From Sphingobacterium sp. LZ7M1 (GTDB taxonomy: Bacteria; Bacteroidota; Bacteroidia; Sphingobacteriales; Sphingobacteriaceae): a stretch of 64,000 nt of DNA. The stretch covers positions 2,604,001 to 2,668,000 of the forward strand of contig NZ_CP101134.1 of NCBI RefSeq assembly GCF_024296865.1, written 5' to 3'. A program made the position numbers and the translations under genes. Shown here piece by piece: positions 1-9,670 of the stretch. The notes beneath the pieces were generated by a model. The model worked only from the letters and a program-made list of their open reading frames with translations, searched no databases and was not told the DNA's origin. Position 1 is the stretch's first letter. Each line of letters starts with the position of its first letter.

Positions 1-3000
1 TGAATTGATCATATAGATCAAGGACAACCTGATTTCTCTTTTTGGCCGTATCGTATGTGCATGGGTGGATCAAGAAGTCTGCACCGCAATTAATATAGAA
101 TGAAAAGCAGCAATCTTCCTTCCGCTGATATTTTCGGAAACCGATGTTGGATTGAACGGCACAGATCAGGTTCTCGACACCTGCCAGTCCCCATGCCTCT
201 TCCTCAGTGAAAAAGCGTTGGGTACTTTCCGCCAATACTTCGCGGATATAGATCCGAAAATCACCTTTTCCATCATCATTAAAATCACAGTCAACATATA
301 AATTGCCTGCATACTTTAAGAGCATCAAGAAAAAGAGAAAATCCTGCATAGCTGCCTCCGCAGTGGGATAATCTTTGACACTATGCCAACCTTGGGGATT
401 CTTTGCAGAATGAAAAGTCTCAAAATAGTACAGTTCATCATTCCTTTTTATTGGATAGGCCCGCACTAATTGCATCAGCATTTGTGGAATGCTGCCTTCT
501 CCAAATGTATTAATCTCTTCTTGAGTTACCAAAGGAATATAGACCAGGGCGGCTGTATTAGTATTCCTTTTCTCTTCGAAACTGATGAGAGTTCCGTAAT
601 TCTGCTCTACTGCCGCTAGTTCCAAAATATGGAAATAGTTATTTTCAAAAGCTTCAAGCGCCTGTTCCTTGGTAGAAAAGGTATCAAAGCTTTCGAATAG
701 CACCAACTCTTCATTGATATGTCCGGCAGACTTGTATAGGATATTATGAGCCCGAACCTGATAGGTATATGCCTTGGTTTTTTGCTTATTTGCTCCTGAC
801 ACTTCTCTTACCACCGCAGACCCTAGACATAACTGTAGATAGTTTAGTTTTCTCTTAAACAACCTGGACAATTTCATTTTGGATAAAACCGCTTCTTCCT
901 TAGATAGAAATTGTTGCTGATAATAGGCCAAGACATGATCTTTATCCACCAGCCGGTAAATATATCGGGCAGAATTTTCTGTAGACTCTTTCCTTATGGA
1001 GGTTCTAAAGTTCTGGGATTTATTGCTATTGGCATATTGAGCAATGCTCTTCTGCGAATCTAAAGCTCGATTGATGCTTTCCTCCTGAAATTCCGGAGTA
1101 TCCAAATTGACCGTAGGCAATTTACTGCTTCTGTTTTGTTGGGTCAGGATAATTCCATTCTTACTTTTACCAACCCTTAATGTTGGGGTAGCTTGTTGGA
1201 AAGCATGTGAAGCTTTAATAGCTTCTTCCTTATATGGATATTCCTTGCTACTACTGAACTTATAATTGGAGTCTTGGTCAAAGCCTAATTCATAATTAAA
1301 TTTCCATCCCTTTGGAAATGAATTTGTGGACAACCTATAGGTGGCCTTTTGAAAAGAGCTGATAATCAGATCACGTAGTTCTCTTGCTTCCTCTTCGGTT
1401 TCAAATTCTGTATAACAGATGGCTTCGACCTGCTCTTGATAGACAATTTGAAGTTGCCATTTGGAATCAATGGCGGATCGGTAAAAGGCGTAGTTTTTTG
1501 AATTTCCAGCAAGTTTCAATACTAAGTATGCATTGGCTTTCGCTTCTTTGTTACTTGAAAATTCTTTTACCGCATAAAATTTAAAGGAATTGGCATGGTC
1601 CAAAATATCGTAGGTAAATTTATCGGGTTTACCAACAATGGTATTACTGATATTGATCTTAAAGGCTTTGATGTCCAAACAATTTGAATCATCCTTATCA
1701 AGATCATTGAAAGTAAGCTGAGTTATTTTAGGTTGTTTTGAATCTTCTTGAGACCAGATATTGCTGTCATTCAATTTGCTCATATTCTTTCGAGCAGCCT
1801 CCATGGCACTGACATCGGAATCAAAAGCTTCCACATAGTTCCTAAGAATACTACCGTTATGGTCCAGCAACTGTACCTTATGCGCATAACTACTGATATA
1901 AACATCTTCTACAGGCTGTTTGGAAAACATCCGATTCAGTTTAGTCCTTACCTCATCGGCCTCTTGAGAGGTTGCATATTGTTTGTAGAATGGAACACTT
2001 GAACGATCGTCATATTGCAGCACAATGCTGTACATCTTTTCGTGAGGGATATACTTTGTCCTTAACCTTTCTGGTTGGGCAAGCGAATCGAAAACCATCT
2101 GTGCAGCTTCTTCAGCCTCCTTCGGAGAATCAAACTTTTCTGACAGTTTGAAATAGGTATCCTCTGCTATGCTTAATTCAACGAGGTAATATTCATCCAA
2201 CTGCTCAACAACAAAGTTGCACAGGCTGTGCAATTGCTTATTGGTGATCCCTGCAAGATATTTGGCTTCCTTCTCAAAACCAGATATATTATCATTGTTC
2301 CATTCATCTTTTAAGTAATCGTAAGCCTTGCCTCGATTGGAACTGATCTCATCATAATGGCTGAGAAAATCCTCTTTAGCTTGAATCAACTGGTTAGGTT
2401 GTTGATTGAATTGCATGAGCACATCATCCGTAAACCTTTCTGCAAATCGACTTAAGAGATGGTTTAAGAATGTATTCCTGCGTTCTGCATACAGATTATC
2501 ATCTTCCAATATCAAGGCAAGATAGGACTTGAAGGAAGCCATGTTTAGTTCAATATCAAAGGAAACATGGTTTTCATCAATGATAAAACTCCTATAATTT
2601 TCTTCAAAGGAACCCACATAGGCGACTGAACTGAGATGCAGATTTGCAGCAGAAGTGGAAGGAAAGCTTATTTTACTGATCAGAGCGAAATCATCTGAAG
2701 TACCATTGAGATAATAGTAGATCTTTCCTTCAGTATCTTGGACAAAGCCATATTCATAGCTATTGTTGCTAAAGTCCTCTATTAACTGTTTGATTGCTAT
2801 CTGTTGCTTGATCAATGAACTATATTGGAACTGTTGCATGGCTGGAATATCAATTGCATGGTCAATGATCAATTGGTCCAATTGACTTTTTTTAATCACG
2901 CGAATTAGGCTATCACCAACTGCTCCTAAAACTTCATTCTGATCTGTTCCGACAGCAAACCGAAGTAATTTGCTCAGCTCTGGTTTCTCGGTCAATTGAT

Positions 3001-4432
3001 TGAGAAAATAGGTTCTTCGTTGACCATCCTCTGCCGAGTTCATGGAAAATAAGGCTCGAATGTTTTTCAGCTGGGCCAAATAGCCGGCCAATAGCTGGTC
3101 AAAGAACAGTAAATAGCCCTTTAACTGGAGTGCCTGTGCTTTCCTCAAGTTTGAGACATCATCTGGCAGTCCACCTTCGGCGATGCCATATACCCTTGGA
3201 AAATCATCCTGTAACAGGAAATATTCATCTAAGTTCTCATGGAAGGTACCAGATGGAATGGCATGGTCTAAATAAGCCGATGGCAACTGGTACAATACTT
3301 TGCCTGAATTTGCGAAATTGAGATTAAACAGTCCATCAAATTTTTTACTATCAAAATCAATCGGGATTCCGTTTTTCGTGAATTGAATACCAGAACAGGC
3401 TACCGAAAAATTAGTGATGTGATTTTCGGGGACATTAAACTTCCATGCATTTATATCACTAAACCGTCCTGTTTCGCAATTTCTTAGGGCTAGCTTATTT
3501 ACTGATTTCACACCCGTAGAGGCTAAAATTACCTGATACAGGTCTGAAATATGGATTTCCTTTTTCAGTTTTAAGGCTGACAGCTCCTCTGTATCGATGA
3601 AGCCATGGCTTTCCGCAGGATTATATGGTCTACCCGCAAAAATATCTTCTATATCTTTTTGACGGTCCAAGAGTTCCTGTAGGGTGTAGAATTTTGGTAC
3701 AGGTGAAATAAAATCCCTTAGCCTTTGCACGACATCCTGATAAGATTTTTCGATATCTGCGTCATTTTGCAATTCTATCACGGCACAGACACCAATATCT
3801 ACCTTGCAAAGCATGGTAATATCCAAAAAGTCTTCACAGAAGTTTCTATGGGCCATCAATCTGTCTTTGACGGTTTTATTCAATGCATCTAAATAAGCAT
3901 TAGCTGTTAATTTATCAGGAAAATCCTTATTCACATCCTTTTCAGGCTCAATAAAAATATGGTATAGCCCATTGAGATATTGAACGCAATCATTGTTTTG
4001 GTAATTGGTTGACTGCTGATCATATCTTGGCCTACAAAAGTCAGTTTGATCGGTAGCGACTTCTAACCAAGCATTCTTTACGCCTTCAATATCGATCAGG
4101 AACTTTCTATAATCCATTATGGTCAATGGATTACAGCTCAGGATCTCAGCAGCCGTAAAGAAATTATTATCAGCTCCGGTTTCCTTTGGATCCCTGCTGA
4201 ACAAATCAATGCTTGGTAAATTAGTTCTATAGCCTAAATCAAGAAGCGAGTAGCACAGTACTTCCAGGATGGTAATACCAGGGTCATGGACATTATGATC
4301 TGTCCAGATTTTTCCAGAGAGTTTACCAAGATATGCTATTCCTTCTGTTCTTAGTTTTTCAAAATCTAAGTACGCAGGGAAACCAGCATTGTCCTTGTTT
4401 ATCGTTTTCTTATTTTCTCCTTGGCTTGCCAT
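1..4432 (-). CDS. eCIS baseplate wedge protein, Afp12-like (partial, 3' end beyond window)
   Basis: The gene starts at an ATG at 4432, 15 bases after the stop of the preceding baseplate gene, and stays open to the left edge, giving at least 1477 residues. The N-terminus has the signature of large eCIS/phage wedge proteins: an EGIAYLGKLSGKIWTDHN stretch followed by HDPGITILEVLCYSLLDLGYRT (about residues 28-70). Such proteins form the baseplate that docks the contractile sheath (family knowledge). The family is usually about 900-1000 residues, so this one is far longer. The extra length is a C-terminal half (from about residue 730) built of degenerate repeats, each with a Tyr/Phe-rich strand followed by a 'Y/F-x-S/T-x-EEA' helix start. 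A 60-base stretch near 1981-2041 appears to be read in a shifted frame (see separate entry). Assignment as a second baseplate J-type protein is firm; the role of the repeat half is unknown. Confidence 0.85.
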   Translation of the reverse strand, partial: MASQGENKKTINKDNAGFPAYLDFEKLRTEGIAYLGKLSGKIWTDHNVHDPGITILEVLCYSLLDLGYRTNLPSIDLFSRDPKETGADNNFFTAAEILSCNPLTIMDYRKFLIDIEGVKNAWLEVATDQTDFCRPRYDQQSTNYQNNDCVQYLNGLYHIFIEPEKDVNKDFPDKLTANAYLDALNKTVKDRLMAHRNFCEDFLDITMLCKVDIGVCAVIELQNDADIEKSYQDVVQRLRDFISPVPKFYTLQELLDRQKDIEDIFAGRPYNPAESHGFIDTEELSALKLKKEIHISDLYQVILASTGVKSVNKLALRNCETGRFSDINAWKFNVPENHITNFSVACSGIQFTKNGIPIDFDSKKFDGLFNLNFANSGKVLYQLPSAYLDHAIPSGTFHENLDEYFLLQDDFPRVYGIAEGGLPDDVSNLRKAQALQLKGYLLFFDQLLAGYLAQLKNIRALFSMNSAEDGQRRTYFLNQLTEKPELSKLLRFAVGTDQNEVLGAVGDSLIRVIKKSQLDQLIIDHAIDIPAMQQFQYSSLIKQQIAIKQLIEDFSNNSYEYGFVQDTEGKIYYYLNGTSDDFALISKISFPSTSAANLHLSSVAYVGSFEENYRSFIIDENHVSFDIELNMASFKSYLALILEDDNLYAERRNTFLNHLLSRFAERFTDDVLMQFNQQPNQLIQAKEDFLSHYDEISSNRGKAYDYLKDEWNNDNISGFEKEAKYLAGITNKQLHSLCNFVVEQLDEYYLVELSIAEDTYFKLSEKFDSPKEAEEAAQMVFDSLAQPERLRTKYIPHEKMYSIVLQYDDRSSVPFYKQYATSQEADEVRTKLNRMFSKQPVEDVYISSYAHKVQLLDHNGSILRNYVEAFDSDVSAMEAARKNMSKLNDSNIWSQEDSKQPKITQLTFNDLDKDDSNCLDIKAFKINISNTIVGKPDKFTYDILDHANSFKFYAVKEFSSNKEAKANAYLVLKLAGNSKNYAFYRSAIDSKWQLQIVYQEQVEAICYTEFETEEEARELRDLIISSFQKATYRLSTNSFPKGWKFNYELGFDQDSNYKFSSSKEYPYKEEAIKASHAFQQATPTLRVGKSKNGIILTQQNRSSKLPTVNLDTPEFQEESINRALDSQKSIAQYANSNKSQNFRTSIRKESTENSARYIYRLVDKDHVLAYYQQQFLSKEEAVLSKMKLSRLFKRKLNYLQLCLGSAVVREVSGANKQKTKAYTYQVRAHNILYKSAGHINEELVLFESFDTFSTKEQALEAFENNYFHILELAAVEQNYGTLISFEEKRNTNTAALVYIPLVTQEEINTFGEGSIPQMLMQLVRAYPIKRNDELYYFETFHSAKNPQGWHSVKDYPTAEAAMQDFLFFLMLLKYAGNLYVDCDFNDDGKGDFRIYIREVLAESTQRFFTEEEAWGLAGVENLICAVQSNIGFRKYQRKEDCCFSFYINCGADFLIHPCTYDTAKKRNQVVLDLYDQF
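1981..2041 (-). other. Compensated double frameshift inside the Afp12-like gene
   Basis: In the open frame, residues 799-818 read RCTALCCNMTIVQVFHSTNK, which is cysteine-rich and unlike its surroundings. The overlapping frame over the same bases reads KMYSIVLQYDDRSSVPFYKQ, which matches the repeat pattern on both sides. Restoring it takes one extra A near 2040 (minus-strand GAAAGATG to GAAAAGATG) and one fewer A near 1981 (CAAATATG to CAATATG). Both spots are short A runs. This may be a natural pair of compensating indels or two sequencing errors; the sequence alone cannot decide. Confidence 0.6.
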
Positions 4433-4447
4433 GATCTTGCATTTTAC

Positions 4448-7400
4448 CTATGCATAATTCCTATTACAATAATTTTCAATTGGGATGGCCGGATTGCGGC
4501 ATGGTTCTGCCTCTTTGCGAGATGCCCATCTTTCACAATCTGCCTGTTCAATCTTGACATCGATATTTCCAGCAATCAGGATGGACCTTGGGCTGATCGG
4601 ACAGACAACCTTATTGAAAGTACCCAATACAGAGCCTGCTTCATCGGCGTGTTTCATCCATAATTCCACGATATAATCGAGATAATCCCTTGACTCCAAG
4701 AAACCTACGATATCAGATTCGTAGATACATTGGCCAAAGGTCAGTTTATCAAATTCACCGATTGCCCAGGGAGCAAGAAATTCACGCAGATCTTGTTTCA
4801 ATTTTTCTCTATAGAAAGATTCATCCATACCTTTCAGCAGTTTCACCTTCAAACAGAAGTTGACTCCCTCATACCTTGGGTTCATGATCCGAACCTTGAC
4901 AAATGGGGAACTTCTTTCCTGTAGGTATTCTTGGATACTTTCAAGTAGACTTACCGGAACCCTAGGTTCAAACAATTGGGAAGCTTTCAACTTATTCATA
5001 TCGGGAATAACCGCCATAATAATGTAGCCAGGGGCCATCGGAATATCGTTGACATAGTGATGCGCATCCAATGCGAAACTATGGTTCACACATTTCACTT
5101 TATATAATTGAGGAAATGCTTCCAAGACCAATCGCTCGTAATCAAATTTTTGAATTGCCCTACCCTTATGTTTTAAGAGCTCGGATACCCGGATATAGAA
5201 ATGCCCTTCGGCCTCAGGCACCCTTCCAGCAAAAGAATCATAAGGTTGAGAAACAGATTTGATGGCGACATCAGCATCCTTCATCTTTGAAATCGAACCT
5301 GCTGGCAAACCTTTATCCAACCTTAACTTGTCATTCAAAGCTTCATTGGTAAAGGTTGCCTTAATGGCTTGGGTAAATAGCCCAATGGTTTCACTGACCG
5401 ATTTGCTGTTTTTGGCGATTCCAGCTTTTATCCAGTGCAATCCTTTCGGAAGGACTGTGTTTTCATTGCTGATATTGGCAGGAATGGAAAACTTAATGAT
5501 TCCAGAACTGGTCAGACCATCGGTATCATCTTCCAACACTTCAAATCCATTCCTTAGCGGTTTCCATTCATTGTTGTCCAAATAATGCCATGAAACCGGT
5601 TCTCTTTCTGATTCGGAATCGGCAGTTGCCTCCGCCATTTGAAAAAGTATATTCACATTGCTGCCTGGTACCAGATCCTTGAAAGCAAGAAATAAATTTC
5701 CTTCATCACAATAGGTCGGCAATAAGCTGGGTTGATGTTCTAACTGCTCGAGCTTATAGGTACCAGGAAAAGGATAGAGATGAATGAGTTCTATATCCTC
5801 CATACTTGCCGTAGCAGAGTAGTCAATTTCCATCTTTTTGATGATTGGTGTCCAAGGTTCATTCGGGATAACTGCCTGAAAGAGATCATTATTGTCAATG
5901 ATATTTCGAATCTGTAGGATCTGGTTCTTCAGAAATGAAACATCACCTGTTAAATTCTTATTGGAAAGCTCTCCAAACATTGGAGGTAGAACTGTTCGAC
6001 GGATCGAATCGGCTTCGGCCTCATTGATTTTACCGGCACCAATATCTCCCATTTTAGATTTAATACCATCAGATGGATTATTGACATCATCCTCCACTCT
6101 TGTGGAAACGGTTTTTGCAGTTTCGATGCTCTCCAAAATATCATTGGTGCTGAAAACTATTAGGTTGCCGGCACCATCATAGTAAATGGCATCTTCTAAT
6201 TTGCTGTCGGGGAGTTTGCCCAATGCCATCATCTGCCTAGCTAGAACATAGGAATAGACCTTATGGCAGAAATCCTGCCCCTGTAGGTTAATTTTTAAAA
6301 AGCCTTCAGAGGTCCCGACTTCATATTGTTCTATTGGGGAACTGTTTTTTGAAAACTTCTGATTGAGTTCAAAAAAGGTATTCCTCAAAAAAATTGTCTG
6401 ATCGAACTCACTGCTTCCAGAGCAGGTTGAACTATTATTGTTTTCAAATAGCTTCCTATCGTTATAAGTTTCCCCTTGAATGGTAACTGCCTTAGTTGTA
6501 GGAGAGCCATGCGATTTTTCCTTTATCCATTTGCCGTTTTCTAAAACGGCTAAATTGATCAAAAACTTATTTTCATCAAGACCAAATAGCCCACCTTCTT
6601 TTAAATATCCTTTATAATAATCCCTGAAGTCGGTTGGTTTTTCTTTCCAATCTAATTTAATATGGATTTCGTTCCATTTCTTGGTAAATACCTCTTGACT
6701 TCCAATAAAGAAATCTGGACCCAACAAATTTAAGTTGGTCGGATTATTAAGGTTTGGCGGGTTCTTTATATCAAAATCAATAATCTCAGGGCGAGTACCA
6801 AAGGGATAGATCGGACTATTGATGTTCTGCAAACTCTCGCTATTCTGAACAACAAAATTCTTAAGGCCACATACATTGACCTTGATCTTAGTACCTTTTG
6901 TATTAGAAATCTTAACGCTCCGGAAAAATTGATACAGGGAAACTAACTGGATTTCATCTTCAGCTTTTCTTTCGCAACAGGATTCTCGACTTGTCCACTT
7001 AACATCTTGCTCTATTTTCACTCGATCGTCAAGGTTGATTTTCATCAGTGGTAATGCGGTATCAAAACCTTCTTGGAACAGTTCCTCATCATAGTTCACT
7101 ATTCCCTCTTGATCCGGACTCATTGCCAAGGAAATGTTGATTTCAAAAGTACTGGAACCACTAATGTTAGACATGGCTATTTCAACCCCTTGGTCGGGAA
7201 CTAACCAGCCTTTCTTTCCAGTCAATGCGATATTGAATGCTTTGATCGGTTTAAAAATATCTTTTAGAACAGCAATTTCTTCTGCTGAAGAAATAAGTTC
7301 TCTATATTCTAAATCGGTAATGGTTTTCTCAAATAAAGCCTCTTCTAATGGATAATAACAGGAAATTTGCTTCCCAATGGGGCTGTCTTTCCATAATACC

Positions 7401-8896
7401 GCCTCAAGCTTTTCCTTAAGTGACTTACTGATCCCTTTTTTGACAGCTTGTGCTATGAGATCACGGTTGATCGGGTAGAATTTATCATTGATGACTGTCC
7501 GTACTCGTTCATAAAATGCAGAGACATCATTTTCATTTTCACATACATTCTGATGCAGTTTACAGGCCAAGGTAATTTCAATTTTCCGAGTGCCTTCACT
7601 CAAAAAGAGAACGGGTGAGGCAAAAACAAAACCTAACCTTGCATTTGGATAGGGTTTCAAAAACTTGCTTTCAGGATCTACGTATTTACTGAGTGCCGAA
7701 CCTAAGGTTGGCCAGCTTGAATTTTGAATATCCTCAAATGGTTTTTCAACGCCATCAGCCATTTTAGCATTGCTGGACATATACACACCTTCCAAATAGC
7801 TGTTGCTTGCATGCACTTTGTTATTGAGGAAAAGCGTGCGTTGTTCGACAACATTGGCTTTATTGACCACAATCTGATCATCCAAAGCAAATTGGACCTC
7901 TACCTTATTGGCATCCTTGCTATCCTTAACTATGATCCCTTCCTTCAATAGATACTTTTGAATATGCTTTTGTATTTCAAAAACCAGATGCACTTGATCG
8001 GGAATAGCAGGTTTTGCACGCAGCAACAAGACCTCTTTATAAAAGAAATCAAGGTGTTTTTTCGTAAAAGAATTTAAATCCTGTTGCAGATATCTGAAAA
8101 GCCTCAAAAAAGAGAACAATAAGGCCAAATGTGGACTCAATTTCTCTTTGAATTCATCATTTAACGAAAGGAAACTGGGCTCTAGGCTAGTTTCAGCTGA
8201 TGCATGAAGTGAATCGATGACGGTAATAAAAGATTCGCCGATAGCAAGAATTTCATTCTTCAGGGCAATCATCCTCAATCTTTTACTCTTTCCAGAATCC
8301 TGTATGGATTGTGTGGTTTTTACAGCATATAAATCTGTTAAGTCTAAATTCCATTCATCCGATTCCAGGAAACACATAAGGTTTATCGGCTTGGTCCCAA
8401 AAAACTTAACTGCGGAATTGACCTGAACTATAAAGACCTTCAAGCTGTCAGCTAGTTTATCTTTTATGATTTTATCCAATGACAACATTACAGGCAAATC
8501 GGAGCCTTCGAGCTTAGAGTTCCAGAAATAGATTTTGTAGATAATAGATCGAAAAACATAGTTTACGATCAATTGAAGGCTGGATTTTGAAGGTGATTTT
8601 TCAAAAAGCAAGTTATAGAAAGCAAGCTTTTCCCTTATTGAGTCGGCATCATATTTTAAAATGGATGTAATGGTAAAAGGCAAACTGTTCTGAAAAAAGG
8701 ATTGCCAATCCGATACATTGAGATCTGCATCATAATAGTTGATATGTCTAGAGAGTTTTTCAAAATAATCCAACAGGTCTGCTAAGCTCCTTGCATCGAT
8801 TTGGGCAGTCGCCCCCAACAGATCATCCATAACCCGCTGCCTTTGGCTGACACCTGGATCGTTTTGAAATGGATGTATAAGCTCTTTACATTGCAT
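4448..8896 (-). CDS. eCIS baseplate J-like protein, Afp11-like
   Basis: This 1482-residue cytoplasmic protein has no signal peptide. Its last 180 residues carry the recognisable Afp11/baseplate-J ending: a 'VRIMNPRYEGVNFCLKVKLL' strand, then 'REFLAPWAIGEFDKLTFGQ-IYESDI-FLESRDYLDYI' (about residues 1340-1420). In eCIS and phage tails this family forms the inner wedge linking the spike hub to the sheath. The protein is about half again as long as classical Afp11, in line with the long baseplate proteins of Bacteroidota systems. It lies 27 bases after the gp25-like gene and 15 bases before the second giant baseplate gene, so all three are probably one transcript. The N-terminal 1000 residues are mostly strand-rich and unassigned. 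The last residues contain scattered cysteines and end in 'ENYCNRNYA'. Confidence in the baseplate role is high; exact Afp11 equivalence rests on gene order. Confidence 0.88.
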   Translation of the reverse strand: MQCKELIHPFQNDPGVSQRQRVMDDLLGATAQIDARSLADLLDYFEKLSRHINYYDADLNVSDWQSFFQNSLPFTITSILKYDADSIREKLAFYNLLFEKSPSKSSLQLIVNYVFRSIIYKIYFWNSKLEGSDLPVMLSLDKIIKDKLADSLKVFIVQVNSAVKFFGTKPINLMCFLESDEWNLDLTDLYAVKTTQSIQDSGKSKRLRMIALKNEILAIGESFITVIDSLHASAETSLEPSFLSLNDEFKEKLSPHLALLFSFLRLFRYLQQDLNSFTKKHLDFFYKEVLLLRAKPAIPDQVHLVFEIQKHIQKYLLKEGIIVKDSKDANKVEVQFALDDQIVVNKANVVEQRTLFLNNKVHASNSYLEGVYMSSNAKMADGVEKPFEDIQNSSWPTLGSALSKYVDPESKFLKPYPNARLGFVFASPVLFLSEGTRKIEITLACKLHQNVCENENDVSAFYERVRTVINDKFYPINRDLIAQAVKKGISKSLKEKLEAVLWKDSPIGKQISCYYPLEEALFEKTITDLEYRELISSAEEIAVLKDIFKPIKAFNIALTGKKGWLVPDQGVEIAMSNISGSSTFEINISLAMSPDQEGIVNYDEELFQEGFDTALPLMKINLDDRVKIEQDVKWTSRESCCERKAEDEIQLVSLYQFFRSVKISNTKGTKIKVNVCGLKNFVVQNSESLQNINSPIYPFGTRPEIIDFDIKNPPNLNNPTNLNLLGPDFFIGSQEVFTKKWNEIHIKLDWKEKPTDFRDYYKGYLKEGGLFGLDENKFLINLAVLENGKWIKEKSHGSPTTKAVTIQGETYNDRKLFENNNSSTCSGSSEFDQTIFLRNTFFELNQKFSKNSSPIEQYEVGTSEGFLKINLQGQDFCHKVYSYVLARQMMALGKLPDSKLEDAIYYDGAGNLIVFSTNDILESIETAKTVSTRVEDDVNNPSDGIKSKMGDIGAGKINEAEADSIRRTVLPPMFGELSNKNLTGDVSFLKNQILQIRNIIDNNDLFQAVIPNEPWTPIIKKMEIDYSATASMEDIELIHLYPFPGTYKLEQLEHQPSLLPTYCDEGNLFLAFKDLVPGSNVNILFQMAEATADSESEREPVSWHYLDNNEWKPLRNGFEVLEDDTDGLTSSGIIKFSIPANISNENTVLPKGLHWIKAGIAKNSKSVSETIGLFTQAIKATFTNEALNDKLRLDKGLPAGSISKMKDADVAIKSVSQPYDSFAGRVPEAEGHFYIRVSELLKHKGRAIQKFDYERLVLEAFPQLYKVKCVNHSFALDAHHYVNDIPMAPGYIIMAVIPDMNKLKASQLFEPRVPVSLLESIQEYLQERSSPFVKVRIMNPRYEGVNFCLKVKLLKGMDESFYREKLKQDLREFLAPWAIGEFDKLTFGQCIYESDIVGFLESRDYLDYIVELWMKHADEAGSVLGTFNKVVCPISPRSILIAGNIDVKIEQADCERWASRKEAEPCRNPAIPIENYCNRNYA

Positions 8897-8923
8897 GACT
8901 TCTGACTTTTAGGAATATCCAAC

Positions 8924-9349
8924 TTAAATTGATTTTAATGCTTCATTTAAATAGTAATCATAGACATAGTTAAACCTGGAGTTAGTTCCTGGAACGAAAT
9001 ACTGAATGCTGATCGTAAAGCGACCCTCAATAAGTTCCATGGAATCACTACTTGTTATTTCTATCTGTTCCACTCGGATCCTCGGTTCATAGAACAGGAT
9101 GGCATTGGTCACCCTATCCTTTAGGTAGCCAATCACGGAACTGTTCAGCGATTCAAAGACATAATCAGTCAGGTCACAGCCATATTTAGGTTGCATGACC
9201 CTTTCGCCCAAAGCTGTTGACAACAGAATATTCAAGCTTTGATCGATATCTTCAATTCCGGAAACCAATTCCACCGAATTGGAGACCTTATTGAATTCGG
9301 GCGGGAAAGACCAGCCTGTTCCTAAAAATGAACTGAAAGAATTTTCCAT
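8924..9349 (-). CDS. eCIS baseplate wedge protein, gp25/Afp9-like
   Basis: The 141-residue protein contains the GPW/gp25 family pattern: 'GTGWSFPPEFN' near residue 11, 'VSGIEDIDQSLNILLSTALGERVMQPKYGCDL' at about residues 29-60, and 'YEPRIRVEQIEI' near 87. gp25 proteins initiate sheath polymerisation at the baseplate in T4, T6SS (TssE) and eCIS. Length is normal for the family. It sits 11 bases after the PAAR gene and 27 bases before the Afp11-like gene, the canonical neighbourhood. Confidence 0.93.
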   Translation of the reverse strand: MENSFSSFLGTGWSFPPEFNKVSNSVELVSGIEDIDQSLNILLSTALGERVMQPKYGCDLTDYVFESLNSSVIGYLKDRVTNAILFYEPRIRVEQIEITSSDSMELIEGRFTISIQYFVPGTNSRFNYVYDYYLNEALKSI

Positions 9350-9360
9350 GTCCTTTATTT

Positions 9361-9654
9361 TTAACCTCCTATCTGAACTGTTGTAAATCCCATTACAATG
9401 GTGCCACCATGTGCAGTCATGTCACCTTGTCTTGCTGCAGGTTTTCCACCGATCATGACGGTCATGGAACCTTGAACAATACTGTCTGGCGGACCAGTAC
9501 AGACTAACAAATCACCAACAACAGCAGCAGGAACGCCTCCAATGAGGACCGTTGGTACGCCTGGACCAATAATTGGACCACCAACGTGCGGCACTGGCCC
9601 AGGATTCACCATGGGACAGGTATGCAAATCGTTTATTCTTGCTGCTGAAGCCAT
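9361..9654 (-). CDS. PAAR-domain spike tip protein, Afp10-like
   Basis: This 97-residue protein is essentially one PAAR domain: 'ARINDLHTCPMV' at the start, repeated Gly-rich 'GGVPAAVVGD' and 'GGKPAARQGDMTAHGGTIV' segments, and His/Cys residues (H11, C13, later C52 and H82) placed to bind the single metal ion at the tip. PAAR proteins cap the VgrG-like spike and sharpen the puncturing device. There is no C-terminal extension, so it does not carry a fused toxin. It follows the VgrG-like gene by 16 bases. Confidence 0.95.
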   Translation of the reverse strand: MASAARINDLHTCPMVNPGPVPHVGGPIIGPGVPTVLIGGVPAAVVGDLLVCTGPPDSIVQGSMTVMIGGKPAARQGDMTAHGGTIVMGFTTVQIGG

Positions 9655-9670
9655 AACCAGTTCTATATTT

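Noticed and set aside
4421-4663. Short frames on the strand opposite the baseplate and other long genes
   Set aside because: They lie wholly over strongly supported genes in the opposite direction and show no domain-like composition.
9361-9654. Toxin fused to the PAAR tip
   Set aside because: The protein ends with the PAAR fold at residue 97; there is no extra domain.
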